This document shows positions 62,501-64,000 of a stretch of 64,000 bases of DNA, piece after piece (the first letter of the stretch is position 1; every line of letters starts with the position of its first letter). Location of the stretch: NCBI RefSeq assembly GCF_051466335.1, contig NZ_CP195793.1, positions 2,294,001-2,358,000 on the forward strand, written 5' to 3'. Origin of the DNA: Planctomicrobium sp051466335 (lineage in GTDB: Bacteria; Planctomycetota; Planctomycetia; Planctomycetales; Planctomycetaceae). The position numbers and the translations under genes were made by a program. Below the pieces are notes generated by a model. The model was not told where the DNA came from. It saw only the letters and a program-made list of their open reading frames with translations, and did not search any database.

Positions 62501-63083
62501 GTTCATGAGGCTGCATATGGGACTGAATTGCTCCCATGGTCAGGCCAAGTCCCATGTGGAGAGGACCAACCCACTCCATATCGCGCTTCGCGAGGTAGTC
62601 GTTCACCGTCACGACGTGAACTTTTCCCTTAAGTGCGTTCAGATAAGCGGGCAGGGAAGCGACGAGGGTTTTTCCTTCCCCGGTCACCATTTCAGCGATT
62701 TTGCCCTGATTGAGGATGTAACCGCCGACCATCTGAACGTCGTAGTGACGCATGTGCAGGTAACGGACAGCTGATTCACGAACAGCAGCGAACGCTTCTG
62801 GAAGAACTTGATCGAGCGATTGCCCATCGGCAATTTTTGCCCGAAGTTTGTCTGTGACGCCTCTCAGTTCTCCTTCCGTCAGCTTCTGCATCTCCGGTTC
62901 GAGCTGATTGATTCGATCGAGGGTGCTCCCAGGGATCACTTTGGATGAGCCATCTTGCTCGCGGACGTAGCCGATCCGCCGAATTTCGCGATCATTGGAT
63001 GAACCAAACAGTCCGCGAATTGTGCGTTCCATCAATGCGGTGAAGCCCGTGAAGATTTCACCGAGACGATCAAAGAAGTCCAT
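59532..63083 (-). CDS. secA: Preprotein translocase ATPase SecA, long form with three inserted repeats
   Basis: SecA drives proteins through SecYEG by ATP hydrolysis. Conserved motifs are all here: Walker A MVTGEGKTL (132-140), the DEIDNILIDEART block (238-250), the second nucleotide domain with TIATNMAGRGTDI (512-523) and RGRSGRQGDPGSSRF, and the C-terminal zinc finger CPCGSGKKYKKCHG (1167-1180). It has 1183 residues against about 900 normally. The extra length lies at about 740-950, between the helical scaffold region ending near 720 and the block LGQAERFLLLEMLDHAWKEHL. Within it three related segments recur: LANWANGYFGLNL (789-801), LSGWLRHYFGVEM (857-869) and LVQWANERFATNL (921-933), each followed by a DEL/EEI/DDF turn. 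Long SecA is probably shared by planctomycetes. Confidence 0.96.
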   Translation of the reverse strand: MDFFDRLGEIFTGFTALMERTIRGLFGSSNDREIRRIGYVREQDGSSKVIPGSTLDRINQLEPEMQKLTEGELRGVTDKLRAKIADGQSLDQVLPEAFAAVRESAVRYLHMRHYDVQMVGGYILNQGKIAEMVTGEGKTLVASLPAYLNALKGKVHVVTVNDYLAKRDMEWVGPLHMGLGLTMGAIQSHMQPHERQREYAANITYGTNNEFGFDYLRDNMKRSAALQVQGPLDFALVDEIDNILIDEARTPLIISGAAHDDITKYPRADKIVRQLQRDVDFEVKEKEHTTHLTDDGIRKAERLVGVDSFYTAGNMEWPHLLDNALKAHHLYKRDVNYVVENGEVVIVDEHTGRKMHGRQWSDGLHQAVEAKEGVRIKEVSQTLATITLQNYFKLYKKLGGMTGTAMTEANEFYKIYGLDVVAVPTNRPMKRINYQDVIYRTEGEKWKAVIDEIDDVHKTGRPILVGTVSIEKSERISSMLEKRGIKHAVLNAKYHEREAEFVAQAGRLNAVTIATNMAGRGTDIILGGNAEHLAWETLKNKYANRLDVPKREWDELADEIAQREGMKVDGRKVAELGGLHVIGTERHDSRRIDLQLRGRSGRQGDPGSSRFFLSLEDDLMRIFAGEKVKAMLTWLGMKDGEAIEHSMVSRQIEKAQKRVEERHFESRKSLLEYDEVMDFQRKEVYSYRQRILDGVNCRDLILGMLNKQVEKFASQFLAPQYRDETAAAFATRELGIVVDRQNVRDMSKDQMVEFLSREAQNQAEGLIEERLDETLPKDADPREWNWQTLANWANGYFGLNLNDRELRKIARGDLPEGEFERDDVARYLSQRANEAIQRYDFSPLDVILADDFGQKQLSGWLRHYFGVEMTPEEIQKYETASYAIPEVQSRVRERYHEREIRFPVLVGINKYFGQNHDRDGLVQWANERFATNLTEDDFKEKERNQLAEILLDRSRAYYPSKLDFDAVEEAAAKAFSGDDAVSNSPALKSFIALVREKMRIPLDVNELVKLPSKQAAQVHLNKVDELYRPELGQAERFLLLEMLDHAWKEHLYYMDHLRTGIGLVGYAQKDPKVEYKREGMKAFEQMWERIAEQSTSAVFRLETESSPEFLENLWSNAVAQQAQARSAIQEYRESGPNEDGTTNSGEEPQAVQTIRNFDDKVGRNDLCPCGSGKKYKKCHGADK

Positions 63084-63833
63084 GTCTTGAGTCCAGACGT
63101 TTTCGAAAGGGGCTCCCGACCAGCAAATTCCTTGGGAATTTCACTGATGCGGATGCACGCCATCCACTTAGAAACTCGGCACATCGCCAACAAACTGGTT
63201 TGGGAGAACCAGCCGCACCTGAGGGAAAGTCCCGTCATCCATGTTTTACGTGATTTTCCAGTCAGGTGGGAGAGTCGTCACAACCCGCCATACCGAAAAA
63301 GTTTATTTCCAGACTCAAAGATGGTCAATACGCCTCTGTTTCCGTTAGAGAGCCGAAATCTACGCGCGACGGAAGTTTCACAGGGTTGGAACGACACCTA
63401 GTGGCCGAGGCATTGCCTGCAAACTAGCCGGGTAAAGCGATTCGGCAGTGCGCTGAGAATCACGAAGACGATTCCTTGTTCCTGTCGGTGGCTGGTCTAA
63501 ATTTGCGACCCAACGAGAAATGGCAGACTTAAAAATTAAAATTTCATAAACTTCTAAAAGAAGTCGCTTGATCTGGTTGATACCGAATTTGACAGATTTA
63601 AAATTTCTAGTTAGTCTCAAAAACATCCTTATCTGTTGCACTTCTGAATCTTTCCATCTTTTCTCGTTTTATACGTTTCCAGTGTTCTGTTTCCAGGTTG
63701 CCATAAAGCAGGAGATTCTCGAACCGAATCTGAGGAACGGGAATTGTTCCGGATGTTAAATCGATACACCGTTTAATCGCACCGTCCGGTTGTGGGTTGA
63801 GCAGTGTGGTCCGGGGAGATGGAGTAGGCTCTC
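63084..63833. other. 750-base divergent region secA / FHA gene
   Basis: The longest gene-free stretch in the window; it holds both promoters. The part at 63510-63660 is strongly AT-rich. A near-palindrome AAATTCC-3-GGAATTT lies at 63125-63141. TTGACA at 63589-63594 has no consensus -10 at 17 bases. The short frames here have no coding signs. I see no tRNA or small RNA signature. Confidence 0.4.
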
Positions 63834-64000
63834 ATGAGACAAGCTGAGTTAAAGGTAATTACTGGGAAACAGGCCGGAGTTCTGATTCCACTCCCTGTGG
63901 GGAAGTTTCTCATTGGGCGCGAGGAAGATTGCCATCTTCGTCCAAACAGCGACACAGTGAGTCGGCATCATTGTGTCTTCACTGTCGACGACTACGAAGT
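63834..64000 (+). CDS. FHA-domain protein, N-terminal part (runs off the right edge)
   Basis: The gene starts at ATG 63834, with GGAG 9 bases upstream, and continues past the end of the window; 55 codons are visible. The protein begins MRQAELKVITGKQAGVLIPL, then KFLIGREEDCHLRPNSDTVSRHHC (in part), the forkhead-associated signature: GRE with the phosphothreonine-binding arginine, the serine loop, and SRHHC. FHA domains bind phosphothreonine peptides and commonly sit in Ser/Thr kinase signalling or in type VI/ABC regulation. What follows the domain is outside the window. It is divergent from secA. Confidence 0.85.
   Translation, partial: MRQAELKVITGKQAGVLIPLPVGKFLIGREEDCHLRPNSDTVSRHHCVFTVDDYE

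Noticed and set aside
61713..62774. 353-residue plus-strand open frame opposite secA
   Set aside because: It lies wholly inside secA in antisense, lacks any recognisable domain and has Val/Phe-rich composition typical of a shadow frame of a conserved gene.
63084..63833. Origin of replication in the AT-rich 750-base gap
   Set aside because: The AT-rich block is suggestive, but no DnaA-box cluster and no dnaA or gidA-type neighbour is visible.
1..64000. Mobile elements, prophage, CRISPR, rRNA or tRNA genes
   Set aside because: Read through all gene-free stretches: no transposase or integrase motif, no regular direct repeats with spacers, and no cloverleaf or rRNA signature was found. Very short tRNAs inside coding regions cannot be excluded without a search.

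Overview
The window is chromosomal DNA of a planctomycete, most likely of the order Planctomycetales (Gimesia/Rubinisphaera-like). The evidence is the gene content: two tandem Tat-signal DUF1552 proteins next to a DUF1592-family protein with a cytochrome-type CxxCH, two Gfo/Idh/MocA oxidoreductases, a DUF1080 protein, a proline-rich exported protein with the planctomycete C-terminal motif (FEDV..ERYG ... YPLGYYRPG), a SecA of 1183 residues, and a Gram-negative-type envelope set (kdsB, OmpH/Skp, beta-barrel). Most of the window is ordinary core genome. I see no insertion sequence, prophage, CRISPR array, rRNA or tRNA.

Layout. 1-6.5 kb: end of a hypothetical gene, oligoendopeptidase F, a GT2 glycosyltransferase, a BshC-like protein of unknown role and RimI. 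6.7-13.7 kb: Gfo/Idh oxidoreductase abutting a divergent nucleoside hydrolase, then ribE, ksgA, guaB and an exported proline-rich protein. 13.8-18.6 kb: phosphomannomutase/phosphoglucomutase (minus strand), hisF with an inserted loop, a small hypothetical gene and an outer-membrane beta-barrel. 18.8-25.1 kb: a minus-strand DUF1592 / DUF1552 / DUF1552 block, then an AI-2E-type permease. 25.5-28.9 kb: nagB-nagA and a second Gfo/Idh oxidoreductase. 29.2-32.8 kb: a plus-strand operon of exported amidohydrolase, DUF1080, HAD phosphatase and alpha/beta hydrolase, the last three joined by 4-base overlaps. 32.9-39 kb: a ribose-type ABC permease and binding lipoprotein without an ATPase gene, an HD-GYP-like/PAS/GGDEF protein and a thioredoxin-YHS-like protein. 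39.3-48.6 kb: ftsW-murG facing dapL, metG, pyrG, kdsB and an RbsD/FucU protein. 49-54 kb: an MMPL/RND exporter, OmpH and a YugP-like zinc peptidase. 54-57 kb: a compact three-gene envelope operon. 57.5-64 kb: an atypical Nramp-family transporter, secA and the start of an FHA-domain gene.

Co-working genes: cell envelope and LPS (ftsW, murG, dapL, kdsB, ompH, secA, beta-barrel), nucleotide synthesis (guaB, pyrG), amino-sugar catabolism (nagB, nagA) and exported degradative enzymes (Gfo/Idh, amidohydrolase, DUF1080).

The best candidate for an undescribed system is the operon at 54004-56987. It encodes a permuted NlpC/P60 (YiiX-like) cysteine peptidase, a membrane-anchored thioredoxin fused to what looks like a metallopeptidase domain that has lost both HExxH histidines, and a small unknown protein. 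Other points of interest are three repeats inserted in SecA, a roughly 40-residue insertion in HisF, an Nramp-family protein lacking the DPGN and MPH motifs, a GGDEF protein with a broken HD-GYP motif, and two enzymes with altered catalytic residues (Gfo/Idh with EQP for EKP; nucleoside hydrolase with changed metal ligands).
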